From the NCBI GenBank assembly GCA_002683825.1, contig NYUD01000016.1, positions 90,284-154,283 of the forward strand: 64,000 nucleotides of DNA. Direction: 5' to 3'. This DNA comes from Planctomycetota bacterium (GTDB lineage: Bacteria; Planctomycetota; UBA1135; GCA-002686595). The first letter of the stretch is position 1. The number at the start of each line of letters is the position of its first letter. The position numbers were made by a program, and so were the translations under genes. Under the pieces are notes generated by a model that saw only the letters and a program-made list of their open reading frames with translations, ran no database searches and was not told the DNA's origin. Positions 32,740 through 40,544 of the stretch are shown piece after piece.

Positions 32740-33480
32740 ATGGATTCCCAAGCTTTTTTGTCCTCCCTGGGGTCGCGCCTGCGTCGGGCCCGGGAAGAGT
32801 CGGGCCGCACCGCCTCCGCCGTGGCCCGGGATGCGGGCATCTCCAGGCGTTATCTCACCGAGGCCGAGGCCGGCCGGGCCAATCCGTCGATCCTGATCCT
32901 GGCGCGGCTGGGGGAGGTTCTCGATCTCTCACTGGGAAGCCTGTGCGAGCTCTCCCGTGAACGTCACCTCGGGCGCGTCGCCCTGGTCGGGCTGCGCGGG
33001 GCGGGGAAATCCAGCGTGGGAAGGCTCCTGGCCCTCGATCGCGAGGCGACCTTCGTCGAGCTCGACCGACGGGTCGAGGAGCTCGCCGGCCTGCGTCTGG
33101 GGGAGATCTTTCAGCTGCACGGCCCCGACGTGTTTCACCGCCTCGAGGGGGAAGTGCTCGAAAGCGTCCTGGCGGAGGGCGAGCGTTCGGTGATCGCCGC
33201 TGGGGGGTCGATCGTCGACCACCCTGCGAACTTCGCCCGTCTGTGCGACACCTGCAAGACGGTCTGGTTGCGTGCCCGGCCCGAGGAGCACTTCGAGCGC
33301 GTGCTTCGTCAAGGCGATCATCGCCCGATGGAAGGGCATCCGCGTGCGATGGAGGAGTTACGCAGTCTCCTTGAGCGGCGCGAGCCGCTCTATCAGCGCT
33401 GCGACATCGAGATTTCTACCTCAGGGCTTCACGTTCGTGATGTGAGCGCTGAGATCCAGCGCCTTTGCGCACCCGCTTGA
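32740..33480 (+). CDS. boxR: BoxR/BzdR-type regulator: XRE DNA-binding domain fused to a shikimate-kinase-like domain
   Basis: The ATG at 32740 gives 246 residues; an in-frame TTG at 32716 is possible. Residues 1-70 are an XRE helix-turn-helix (LGSRLRRAREESGRTASAVA, ISRRYLTEAEAGRANPS). From about residue 80 comes a shikimate-kinase-like fold with Walker A GLRGAGKSSVGRLLA, FVELDRRVEELAGL and AAGGSIVDHP. This architecture is that of BzdR and BoxR, in which the kinase-like domain binds benzoyl-CoA as an effector instead of phosphorylating shikimate. BzdR is about 298 residues, so this version is shorter in the linker. Divergent orientation from boxCB supports repression of those genes in the absence of benzoyl-CoA. 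It is not a plain aroK. Confidence 0.9.
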   Translation: MDSQAFLSSLGSRLRRAREESGRTASAVARDAGISRRYLTEAEAGRANPSILILARLGEVLDLSLGSLCELSRERHLGRVALVGLRGAGKSSVGRLLALDREATFVELDRRVEELAGLRLGEIFQLHGPDVFHRLEGEVLESVLAEGERSVIAAGGSIVDHPANFARLCDTCKTVWLRARPEEHFERVLRQGDHRPMEGHPRAMEELRSLLERREPLYQRCDIEISTSGLHVRDVSAEIQRLCAPA

Positions 33481-33516
33481 TCGCGGACGGGCGAACACCT
33501 AGCTTGCGCGGCGGTG

Positions 33517-34062
33517 ATGTGCGTGAACTCCCGCCCTGCGAACAGGACTCTCCTCTGTGCCTTGATCCTCACGTCGGCGTGTACCGCGCCGCGTCCCGAG
33601 GCGCGTCCCAGCGTGGGGATGGCGCTCTCCGTCCTCCCCAACGTCGGCTTCGCAGCCGAAGGGAATCTGCCGGTCGCCACGATCCGCAGCTTCGATGCGA
33701 GTGTTTCCGTGCGGATCACCCAGCAGTTTCTCGACGACGAGGACTTCGCGGACGATGGTCATGCCGCTGCGGGGGACTGGACCCAGGCCGAGCTTGGCGT
33801 CCTGGCCCAGCACGCGATCAACGAACGCACCCGGGCCACCCTGCGTCTGGGCTTGGTCTGGTTTCGAGCGCGGAGAGAAGCGAATATCATCGGTGTTCCC
33901 GGTGACTACTTCGGGGCCGGAGCGGGAATCGGTTTTCGCACGTGGATCACGCCGAACTGGTCCCTCGGACCGGAGGCGCTCATCTTCTTTGCGGAGGGGG
34001 AAGGCGAGCTGGTGAAGACGCCCCAGATCGTGTGGGGACTGTACTGGTCGCCCGGCAAGTGA
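33517..34062 (+). CDS. Small lipoprotein, predicted outer-membrane barrel-like
   Basis: The 181-residue product is read from the ATG at 33517; a GTG three bases earlier and another at 33523 are possible. The leader ends LLCALILTSAC, a lipoprotein signal. The rest has short alternating hydrophobic strands ending in aromatic residues (VSVRITQQFLDDEDF, TQAELGVLAQH, ATLRLGLVWFRARRE, FGAGAGIGFRTW, GLYWSP), as in small beta-barrels or lipid-binding beta-sandwiches. No catalytic motif is recognised. It lies 36 bases after boxR on the same strand and converges with the radical SAM gene ten bases beyond its stop. Confidence 0.6.
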   Translation: MCVNSRPANRTLLCALILTSACTAPRPEARPSVGMALSVLPNVGFAAEGNLPVATIRSFDASVSVRITQQFLDDEDFADDGHAAAGDWTQAELGVLAQHAINERTRATLRLGLVWFRARREANIIGVPGDYFGAGAGIGFRTWITPNWSLGPEALIFFAEGEGELVKTPQIVWGLYWSPGK

Positions 34063-34072
34063 AGGCAAGACC

Positions 34073-34876
34073 CTAAAGACTCAGGCGCACTTCCAGTCCG
34101 GTTTGCTCCAACCGATCGCGTAGCGCGCGCATCCAGGTGGCGGGCAGGGGGGCGAGTGTGTCCGCCTCCGGCTGATAGGACTTGCGCGCCAGTCCGTAGA
34201 GGAGAATCCCCCGCAGGGGAACACCCTCTCGTAAGCGTTCGCCGAGAAAGGCGGTATAGGCCCCGATCTCTTCCTCGCTCGGGTCCCGGCCCTCGCGCCT
34301 CAACACCATGGTCTGGAGCCATGTCGGGCATAGCTCGGCGCACAGGCGCAGGTTGTGCGCGACACGGTCAGGGTCGATGTGGGCGCCGTTCATGCGCTTC
34401 AGACCATCCGCGGTCGCACTGTCCAGCTTGAACCACACCTCGCCGTTCGCTGCGCCCAGCTTGCCGAGGCCCTTGCGGATCGAATCGTGGTGGAGCAGCG
34501 AGCCGTTCGTGATCAGTACGATCTTTTGACCGCGAGTCGCCTCCCGCCGCGACAAGACCTCGAGAACCGTGTCGATCGCTTCTTCAAACTGGGACGAGCT
34601 GGTCGGTTCGCCGTTACCTGAAAAGGCGATGTCGTTGACTCGCTGCGAGCCATCCGGCACGTGCCGCTCGAGGTAATCGCCCTCGAAAATGGCGGCGAGC
34701 ATTTCGTCCAGCTCGCGTTCCAGCAATCCGAGATCGATCGTGGGGCCCTTGCCGAACGACAGGTTCGGTACCTGGCAATACGTGCAGCGCCAGTTGCACT
34801 TGTCGTTGGGATTCAGGTTGACCCCGATCGACACTCCCTGAGCACGGCGGGAGATCACGGGATAGATGTAGGTCAT
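34073..34876 (-). CDS. TYW1-like radical SAM protein
   Basis: The real coding region starts at the ATG at 34876, giving 267 residues; the frame is open far upstream but that is a shadow of the deacetylase gene. The radical SAM cluster is NDKCNWRCTYCQVPN with Cys27, Cys31 and Cys34, followed by the SAM-binding region FSGNGEPTSS. This matches the COG0731 group related to TYW1, which makes the tricyclic wyosine base on tRNA-Phe in archaea and eukaryotes. Bacteria have no wyosine pathway, so the substrate of these stand-alone bacterial homologues is not established. It lies 38 bases downstream of the deacetylase gene in a probable three-gene operon. Confidence 0.8.
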   Translation of the reverse strand: MTYIYPVISRRAQGVSIGVNLNPNDKCNWRCTYCQVPNLSFGKGPTIDLGLLERELDEMLAAIFEGDYLERHVPDGSQRVNDIAFSGNGEPTSSSQFEEAIDTVLEVLSRREATRGQKIVLITNGSLLHHDSIRKGLGKLGAANGEVWFKLDSATADGLKRMNGAHIDPDRVAHNLRLCAELCPTWLQTMVLRREGRDPSEEEIGAYTAFLGERLREGVPLRGILLYGLARKSYQPEADTLAPLPATWMRALRDRLEQTGLEVRLSL

Positions 34877-34914
34877 CCCCGCAGCGTCTCGATCGTGTCG
34901 GCGTGTCGACAACC

Positions 34915-35856
34915 TCACGATCCGGCTCCGACGAGTGCTTCTACGTGCGATTCGACGCACGCGGCCAGTGCATCGAGGTGATAGCCGCCTTCGAGCACAG
35001 AAACCAGGCGCCCCGCGCAGTGTTGATCGGCGAACTGCATGAGCGAACGGGTCATCGCGCCAAAAGCCTCTTCGCTCAAGGAGGTGCCCGCGAGCGGATC
35101 GAGGCGGTGGGCATCGAAGCCCGCGGAAATGAGCACGAACTCGGGGCGGAAGTTTTCCAGTGCAGGCAGTATCTGCGCGTCGAAGACGCCCAACCAATCG
35201 GGATCCTGCGACCCGGCCGGCATGGGGCAGTTGAGTGTCGTCCCCTCGCCGTCGCCGATGCCGCGTTCCTGCGCCGCTCCCGTTCCGGGATAGAGCGGCC
35301 ATTGATGCAGGCTGGCGTAAAACACGTTGGCGTCGTCTTCGAAGATGTGCTGGGTTCCGTTCCCGTGGTGTACGTCCCAGTCGACGATCGCCACACGTTC
35401 GATACCCACCCGGCAGAGCTGTGCGGCCGCCAGGGCGACGTTGTTGAACAGACAGAAGCCCATCGCCCGATCGCGCTCGGCGTGGTGACCGGGGGGGCGA
35501 ACGGCGCAGAAGGCGCGCTTCCATCCCCCCGTGCGTACGCGTTCACAGGCCTCGATGACCCCACCGGCGGCTCGCAGGGCTGCATCCCAGGATCCCGTAG
35601 ATACGGTCGTGTCCCCGTCGATGGCGCTCGGAGCGTGCTCGCAAGCCGCACGCACGCGCGCGAGGTGGTCGGCTGAGTGAACGGTGAGGAGGGCTTCGGG
35701 GTCCAGCAACTGCGGAGCCGCGGGGTCGAGTTCTCCGAGAAGCCCCGAGGACTCCAGACGTGCCGTCACGGCCTCCAGACGAGCCGGCCGCTCGGGATGG
35801 CGGGGGCCGGGAAGGTGGTCGAGAAAACTCGAATGAAATACGAAACCGGCGGTCAC
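34915..35856 (-). CDS. Histone-deacetylase-family (acetoin-utilization-type) deacetylase
   Basis: This 313-residue zinc amidohydrolase has every landmark of class II-type bacterial HDAC relatives: the HPERPARLEAV N-terminal motif, RPPGHHAERDRAMGFCLFNN with the catalytic His pair, zinc ligands in VDWDVHHGNGTQ, SAGFDAHRLDPL with the third ligand, and the LEGGYHL tyrosine. Bacterial members act on acetylpolyamines or acetylated small molecules and proteins, so 'histone' is only a family name. Cytoplasmic, no signal peptide. It lies between the sugar transferase (23 bases upstream) and the radical SAM gene (38 bases downstream). Confidence 0.9.
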   Translation of the reverse strand: MTAGFVFHSSFLDHLPGPRHPERPARLEAVTARLESSGLLGELDPAAPQLLDPEALLTVHSADHLARVRAACEHAPSAIDGDTTVSTGSWDAALRAAGGVIEACERVRTGGWKRAFCAVRPPGHHAERDRAMGFCLFNNVALAAAQLCRVGIERVAIVDWDVHHGNGTQHIFEDDANVFYASLHQWPLYPGTGAAQERGIGDGEGTTLNCPMPAGSQDPDWLGVFDAQILPALENFRPEFVLISAGFDAHRLDPLAGTSLSEEAFGAMTRSLMQFADQHCAGRLVSVLEGGYHLDALAACVESHVEALVGAGS

Positions 35857-35879
35857 ACGGCCATTCTACCCGTTCGGTT

Positions 35880-36701
35880 TCAGAGAACCTCGTCCATGCC
35901 GGGGACCGTGCTCGGATCGGTCCTCTGGGGCAGCCCCCAACCGCGTCCGCGCACCATCCAGATGAGGGTGCGCATCAGGATGGTCAGGTCGAGCGCGAGG
36001 GTGAGGTTGCGGCGGTAGTGCTGATCCGCCCACAGTTTTCGCGCGTAGGCCGCGGGATCCCTGTGCGCGTATCCATGGGTCACCTGGGCGTAGCCTGTGA
36101 CACCGGGTTGAAGCGCGTTGCGTTCCCGGAAGTTCGGGATGCGCTCGCGCGCCCAGCGATCGATCTCGAGCATTTCGGGGCGCGGCCCGATGAAGTCCAT
36201 CTCGCCCCGCAGGATGTTCCAGAGCTGGGGCAATTCGTCGAGGTGTGTCGTGCGTAGAAAGAGTCCGAAGCGCGTGACCCGGGCGAGGTCGTTCCCCTCG
36301 CTCCAGGCATCGAACTCGGCTTCGGAGCTGTCGCGCAGGGTCCGGAACTTGTAGATGATGAAGGTGCGGCCGCGAAAGCCGACGCGCCGTTGGCGGTAGA
36401 CAATATGTCGCGGGCTGCCGAAGAGAATCGCGTTGACGATCGCGATCGGGATGGCGATCAGGAGGGCAACGGGAAAGGTCGCGATGAACAGCGCGACGCG
36501 CAGGAGTGGTTTGCCCAGGCGCGGATAGAGCCCGCGGGGTTCCAGAGATTCCCAGTCAGGCGTCGTGCTGGGGCCGACCGGCGCGAGGCGGGTGCGCCGC
36601 CCGCGCGTCCCCTGACCCGGGGGCGCGCTCGGGCGCCCGGAAGGAGATCTGGGGGTCCGAGCGGTGGAGTCGATCGCCGGCTCGAGATGACTGCGGGGCA
36701 T
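35880..36701 (-). CDS. Polyprenyl-phosphate sugar-1-phosphate transferase (PglC/WcaJ-type)
   Basis: The product is 273 residues from the ATG giving MPRSHLEPAID; an earlier frame to 36845 is low-complexity. A proline/arginine-rich N-terminus leads to one membrane-inserted helix (LRVALFIATFPVALLIAIPIAI). The bacterial sugar transferase core follows: VYRQRRVGFRGRTFIIYKFRTL, the DELPQLWNILRGEM block, IGPRPE, and LQPGVTGYAQV. It transfers a phospho-sugar from a UDP-sugar to undecaprenyl phosphate and so starts a surface glycan repeat. The divergent UDP-HexNAc epimerase at 36945 would supply a donor. This is the first gene of the minus-strand set running to 34073. Confidence 0.9.
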   Translation of the reverse strand: MPRSHLEPAIDSTARTPRSPSGRPSAPPGQGTRGRRTRLAPVGPSTTPDWESLEPRGLYPRLGKPLLRVALFIATFPVALLIAIPIAIVNAILFGSPRHIVYRQRRVGFRGRTFIIYKFRTLRDSSEAEFDAWSEGNDLARVTRFGLFLRTTHLDELPQLWNILRGEMDFIGPRPEMLEIDRWARERIPNFRERNALQPGVTGYAQVTHGYAHRDPAAYARKLWADQHYRRNLTLALDLTILMRTLIWMVRGRGWGLPQRTDPSTVPGMDEVL

Positions 36702-36944
36702 CTTTGGGATGGACAGGCGCTTCAGCGGCAGGACGGCAAGGTCCTCGATTCGCTCCGCCGGGGGGCCGGGCCCCCCGGCGGCCGTAACAAGATGCGTGTC
36801 TGGACGGAGGTTGGCGGCTCCTTCGAGCCGCCGGGGAGTGTACAACGACGGCAGTCCCCGATCCTCACCCCCGCTGGATTCTCAACGGACTTGTCCGCAT
36901 TTTCGGGAAGCGAGGACCGATTCGGCCTTCCAAGGTCCACACCC

Positions 36945-38063
36945 ATGTTGCCCCGTCGCCCCACGCATCCATCCCGGTTCCAACGTGCCGAGCCCTCGCC
37001 CTGGGAAATTTTGCAGGCCGAGCTCAAGGCGCAACCACGATCGTGGCTTGTCACCGGGGCCGCCGGTTTCGTCGGTTCGCACCTGGTCGAATCCTTGTTG
37101 CGGCTCGGCCAAAGAGTGCGGGGGCTCGATGATTTCTCGACGGGATTTCGGAAAAACCTCCTCGAGGTCGAGGAGATTGTCGGAGCGAGCGCCTGGTCTC
37201 GCTTCGAATTCCAGCGCGGAGACATCCGCGCGGAGCGGGTCTGTGTTCGCGCCGTTCGCGGTGTCGACTACGTGCTTCATCAAGCGGCTCTTTCTTCCGT
37301 TCCGCGTTCGCTGGATGAACCGGCGCTCGTGTTTTCGGTGAACCTCGATGGGTTCGCAAATGTTCTTCGTGCGGCTCGGGACGCAGGGTGTAGGCGCGTG
37401 GTTTACGCCTCCTCTTCCAGCGTTTACGGCGGCATGGGTGGCCGGTCCCAGACGGAGGGGGCGGCGCCCGTGGTGCGCTCGCCCTACGCTGCTTCCAAGC
37501 TTGCGGGAGAGCTTCTGGTTTCCGGCATGAGCGGGGAAGGAGGATGTGCGCTGCCCCTGGGGTTGCGCTACTTCAACCTCTTCGGTCCGCGCCAGAATCC
37601 GCGCGGCCCCTATGCAGCGGTGATCCCCGCATGGTTGATGGCTTTCGCCGAGCGCCGTGCGCCCTCGATCCATGGAGCCGGATCTCAGATGCGCGACTTC
37701 ACGCCCGTGGCCAACGCCGTTCAGGCCAATCTCCTCGCCGCCCGCGTGCCGGCGCAGGTGCGCGGAGTCTTCAACTGCGGAACGGGCCGGGCTACGGGCT
37801 TGCTCCCCCTGGAAGCGGCATTGCGGGCGGCCTGGAGCGTGGGCGATCCCTTGCTGCCGGCGCCCCGTCACGGTGCCCCGCGTGCGGGGGACGTTCGGCG
37901 CAGTCAGGCCGATCTGCGGCGCGCGCGGGAGCTTCTCGGCTACCACCCCACGGTGGAGCTGGAGGACGGACTGCGAGCCACCGTGGCCTGGTTTCGACGG
38001 GGATTTGTGAAAGAGCCGTTAGCGCCTGCTCACGGGAGACGTCCGGGTGTCTACCGCCTATGA
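36945..38063 (+). CDS. wbpP: UDP-N-acetylhexosamine 4-epimerase, WbpP-like
   Basis: The 372-residue extended short-chain dehydrogenase starts at the ATG at 36945. The NAD-binding motif is GAAGFVGSH, and the active site has the YASSSSVYG strand and the SPYAASK Tyr-x-x-x-Lys pair. The wording follows WbpP/VipB-type enzymes almost block by block: LLRLGQRVRGLDDFSTG, GVDYVLHQAALSSVPRSL, LRYFNLFGPRQNPRGPYAAV, RDFTPVANAVQANLLAA and ARELLGYHP. WbpP interconverts UDP-GlcNAc and UDP-GalNAc (or their uronic acids) for O-antigen synthesis. It is divergent from the sugar transferase across 243 bases, consistent with one surface-polysaccharide locus split over two strands. Confidence 0.85.
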   Translation: MLPRRPTHPSRFQRAEPSPWEILQAELKAQPRSWLVTGAAGFVGSHLVESLLRLGQRVRGLDDFSTGFRKNLLEVEEIVGASAWSRFEFQRGDIRAERVCVRAVRGVDYVLHQAALSSVPRSLDEPALVFSVNLDGFANVLRAARDAGCRRVVYASSSSVYGGMGGRSQTEGAAPVVRSPYAASKLAGELLVSGMSGEGGCALPLGLRYFNLFGPRQNPRGPYAAVIPAWLMAFAERRAPSIHGAGSQMRDFTPVANAVQANLLAARVPAQVRGVFNCGTGRATGLLPLEAALRAAWSVGDPLLPAPRHGAPRAGDVRRSQADLRRARELLGYHPTVELEDGLRATVAWFRRGFVKEPLAPAHGRRPGVYRL

Positions 38064-38120
38064 TTCTGCCCCTGCGGGGGGCCGCGTTCGACTCCTGACG
38101 GTTTTCGGAGGCAGGATTAC

Positions 38121-38864
38121 ATGGCTAGTTGGGTCGTTGGAGACATCCATGGATGCGCGCGCGAGCTCGAGCACTTGCTCGAGCGCCTGGGTCTCGGGGC
38201 AAACGATCGACTCATCAGTGTCGGCGACCTGTTCCACCGGGGTCCCGACGCGTGCGGAGTGATGGAGCTCATGGAAGACATCGGTGCGCTCTTCATCCTC
38301 GGCAATCACGAGCACGCGCTACTCGAACGCTGTGGGCTTGCGCCCGGACTGGTCGTCGCCCAGGGCCAACCTCCGACGCGCACCCGGTTTCCCCTCCTGC
38401 TGGCGGACGATCTCGCGGGTGATGGCCGGCGCGCTCTGACGGCTCCTCCAGAGCGCTTGCCTGAGCTCTTGCACTTTATCCAGGGACACGCAGGCTACTT
38501 TCTCGAGCACACCGACATTCCGTTCGCTTCCGACACCATCGACCGTCGAGCGTGGTGCGTCGTCCACGCCGGACGCACGCCAGGTTGCGAAGCGGCGGAA
38601 TCGAAGATCGACGACCTCATCTATCCGGCTCGACTCTCGAAACGCCGCGGGCCGTTCTGGTTTCAAGGCTATCAGGGACCGAAATTGGTGCTCTACGGGC
38701 ATCTGCCGCTGGGCGAGCCCCGTCGCTCGTTGCACGAAGGCAAACTCGTCGCGCTGGGTCTGGATACGGGATGCGTCTACGGCGGCCGCTTGACCGCCTA
38801 TTCGCCCGAGCTGGACCGTTTCGAGAGTGTGGCTGCGGAAAAGCGGTATGCGCAGTTTTCCTAG
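38121..38864 (+). CDS. PPP-family metallophosphatase (ApaH/PrpE-like)
   Basis: This 247-residue calcineurin-like enzyme has a good ribosome-binding site (GGAGG at 38107-38111, nine bases before the ATG). Its metal motifs are GDIHG at the N-terminus, then GDLFHRG, then GNHEHALLE. The second is normally GDxVDRG, so the conserved Asp of that box is His here, while the metal-binding Gly-Asp and the phosphate-binding Arg are kept. The C-terminal HAG and YGHLPLG complete the active site. Relatives hydrolyse diadenosine tetraphosphate or phosphoproteins. It follows the epimerase by 57 bases, and its job may be unrelated to the glycan genes. Confidence 0.8.
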   Translation: MASWVVGDIHGCARELEHLLERLGLGANDRLISVGDLFHRGPDACGVMELMEDIGALFILGNHEHALLERCGLAPGLVVAQGQPPTRTRFPLLLADDLAGDGRRALTAPPERLPELLHFIQGHAGYFLEHTDIPFASDTIDRRAWCVVHAGRTPGCEAAESKIDDLIYPARLSKRRGPFWFQGYQGPKLVLYGHLPLGEPRRSLHEGKLVALGLDTGCVYGGRLTAYSPELDRFESVAAEKRYAQFS

Positions 38865-38913
38865 TTGAGGGGGTGGTGAGGGTTTGGGTGGTATCCCCCT
38901 CGACCCCTCACTA
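38862..38913. terminator. Hairpin across the stops of two convergent genes
   Basis: TAGTTGAGGGG at 38862-38872 can pair with CCCCTCACTA at 38904-38913 with one bulge. A second stem GAGGGGG/CCCCCTC (38867-38873 with 38895-38901) is an alternative fold. The element spans the stops of the phosphatase and the HEAT-repeat gene and could terminate both transcripts. Confidence 0.4.
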
Positions 38914-40227
38914 CCGCAAATTTCTGCCGTAGCGGCTCTCCACCAGCGGCGCGAACGCGGGATCCGCAAGGATCCTCTTGCGCATCTCCGGCCCGAGTCC
39001 GAATTCATCCAGGGTCTCGAAGGCCTGGCGCAACTTGCCGGAGCCGACGTAGGCGCGGGCGAGCTTCATCCACAGGTCGCGGTAGCTGACCAGAGAAGCG
39101 CGCTCTCCGAGCTCTTCGATCGAGCGCTTGTAGTCTTTGATCGCGAGACTGAGTTCGCGGATGCGTAGGTACATGTCGGCCCGGTCTTCGTAGGCCTTGG
39201 GCCAGCCTCCGTGGCCCTCCACCTGCTTGGTGTAGTGCTTGATCAATTCTCTCTTTGCGGGGCGGTGACCGAGGAGCGCCATGCACACCAGTCCCGCTTC
39301 GCGTAGCTCGGAGTTGCGGGACTCGAGGATGGGTTCGATCAGGCGGCGTTCTTTGAGATCGAGGGACTTGGTGAAAGAGGGTACCGCGTCGAGGAGTTTG
39401 ATCCGTGCGGCCGCGTCGATCTCTTCCCTCAAGAGAAGTGCGAGCAGCTGAACCAGGGTTTGCTGGTCCACCACGTTCGGGCAAGAAAGATAGTAGCCGG
39501 TCAGTTCATCGAGGATCTGGCCCGCGGTCCGGGGACGGGTGAGTAGGGCGCTCACCGCGTCCGTAGCCCATTCGGCCCTGCGTGCTGTCAATGCCTTGAG
39601 GACCGCCGACAGAATTTCCGGATCGCTATCGGAGAGCGTCCGGGAAAGAAGCTCGCGGTGACCTCCGCGCAGGGCCAGCGAGCGAACGCACTCCAGGCGC
39701 AGGGCGTTCTCGGTCTCGTAGAAGAGCTTCTCCAGGTGTTGATCGATCCGGGGGTCCGGCGGTTGATGGCCCAGGACGTAGATCGCCAGGCGTCTGCCTT
39801 CGGGTGTCGCCTCGGTCGAGAGCTGGATCAGTCCCGGGGTAAAAACGTCCGAGGGAGCGTCCGCCAGGGCGTGGGCGATCCTGGCGGCGCGATAGCTCGT
39901 ACCCTGCTTCTTCGGGAGTCCCGGGTCCAGGTGAGGGAGCAACAGCGGCCTCGCCTCGGGCCCCAGCTCGGCGACGTCTCGCAGGATGCGTCTTTCGGTG
40001 CGGGTGCTGCGGCCGGCGATCTCCTCGAGCTCACGGACCAGGCTCAGCACCTCTGGTCTCAAGCGCGCCTGGATCTCGTCGCGCCTAATGCGAGCCCGTT
40101 CCAGGGCCGCTTCGATCGAATCCGGCCGGGTCGTGGGATCGTCCTGGGAATGGGCCGGCGCCGGGACGAACAGCGACAGTGCGACGAGCAGGAACCGGAC
40201 ATCGAATTGCAGGCGGGGGGGCTTCAC
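38911..40227 (-). CDS. Exported HEAT-repeat/TPR protein
   Basis: The 438-residue protein has a signal peptide (FLLVALSLFVPAPAHSQ). The first two thirds are helical HEAT-like repeats (ARPLLLPHLDPGL, GRRLAIYVLGHQPPDPRID, LRLECVRSLALRGG, ILSAVLKALTARRAEWATDA, LREAGLVCMALLGHRP). The last third has TPR-like helices (YEDRADMYLRIRELSLAIKDYKRSI, KLARAYVGSGKLRQAFETLDEF). No catalytic motif. It is likely a periplasmic scaffold for protein contacts. It ends at 38911 inside the hairpin shared with the convergent phosphatase gene. Confidence 0.75.
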   Translation of the reverse strand: MKPPRLQFDVRFLLVALSLFVPAPAHSQDDPTTRPDSIEAALERARIRRDEIQARLRPEVLSLVRELEEIAGRSTRTERRILRDVAELGPEARPLLLPHLDPGLPKKQGTSYRAARIAHALADAPSDVFTPGLIQLSTEATPEGRRLAIYVLGHQPPDPRIDQHLEKLFYETENALRLECVRSLALRGGHRELLSRTLSDSDPEILSAVLKALTARRAEWATDAVSALLTRPRTAGQILDELTGYYLSCPNVVDQQTLVQLLALLLREEIDAAARIKLLDAVPSFTKSLDLKERRLIEPILESRNSELREAGLVCMALLGHRPAKRELIKHYTKQVEGHGGWPKAYEDRADMYLRIRELSLAIKDYKRSIEELGERASLVSYRDLWMKLARAYVGSGKLRQAFETLDEFGLGPEMRKRILADPAFAPLVESRYGRNLR

Positions 40228-40295
40228 GGGAGCATCCTAGCTCGATCCCCGCCCAGGTAACGCCGTCAGGGCACCTCGTCTCCGAACTTTATCCG

Positions 40296-40502
40296 CTAGG
40301 CCGCAGAGACCTGGCGCGGGAGGGGCACCAGCACGTAGACCACCATCCCCGCCGCATCCACGCCTCGGCCTTTTTCCTCACGGGAGGGGCTGGTGCCTTG
40401 ACGTGCCGCGGCCAGACGGCCATAGATGGCCTCGAGCCGGTGTCGATTGCGGAAGACCCACGAGCGCATGCCAAGGGAATCGACCGTCCGGCCCATCCGC
40501 AT
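40296..40502 (-). CDS. Candidate small protein of 68 residues
   Basis: This short frame lies in the 317-base gap between the HEAT gene and mnmG, where nothing else is annotated. From an ATG at 40502 (or 40496) it gives 68 residues with a basic helix-like core, MRSWVFRNRHRLEAIYGRL, and a C-terminal hydrophobic strand MVVYVLVPLP. Third-codon positions are strongly G or C, as in the neighbouring genes, which is unlike most non-coding frames here. No clear Shine-Dalgarno sequence, but most genes in this window lack one. No function can be given. It may be a chance frame inside the mnmG upstream region. Confidence 0.4.
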   Translation of the reverse strand: MRMGRTVDSLGMRSWVFRNRHRLEAIYGRLAAARQGTSPSREEKGRGVDAAGMVVYVLVPLPRQVSAA

Positions 40503-40544
40503 TGAGCCCCGACGCCGTCCGGGAAGCGATCCGTTCGGTTTTCC

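Noticed and set aside
32740-33480. A shikimate kinase (aroK) gene
   Set aside because: The kinase-like domain is fused to an XRE domain and lies divergent from boxCB, which is the BoxR/BzdR arrangement. A metabolic aroK would lack the DNA-binding part.
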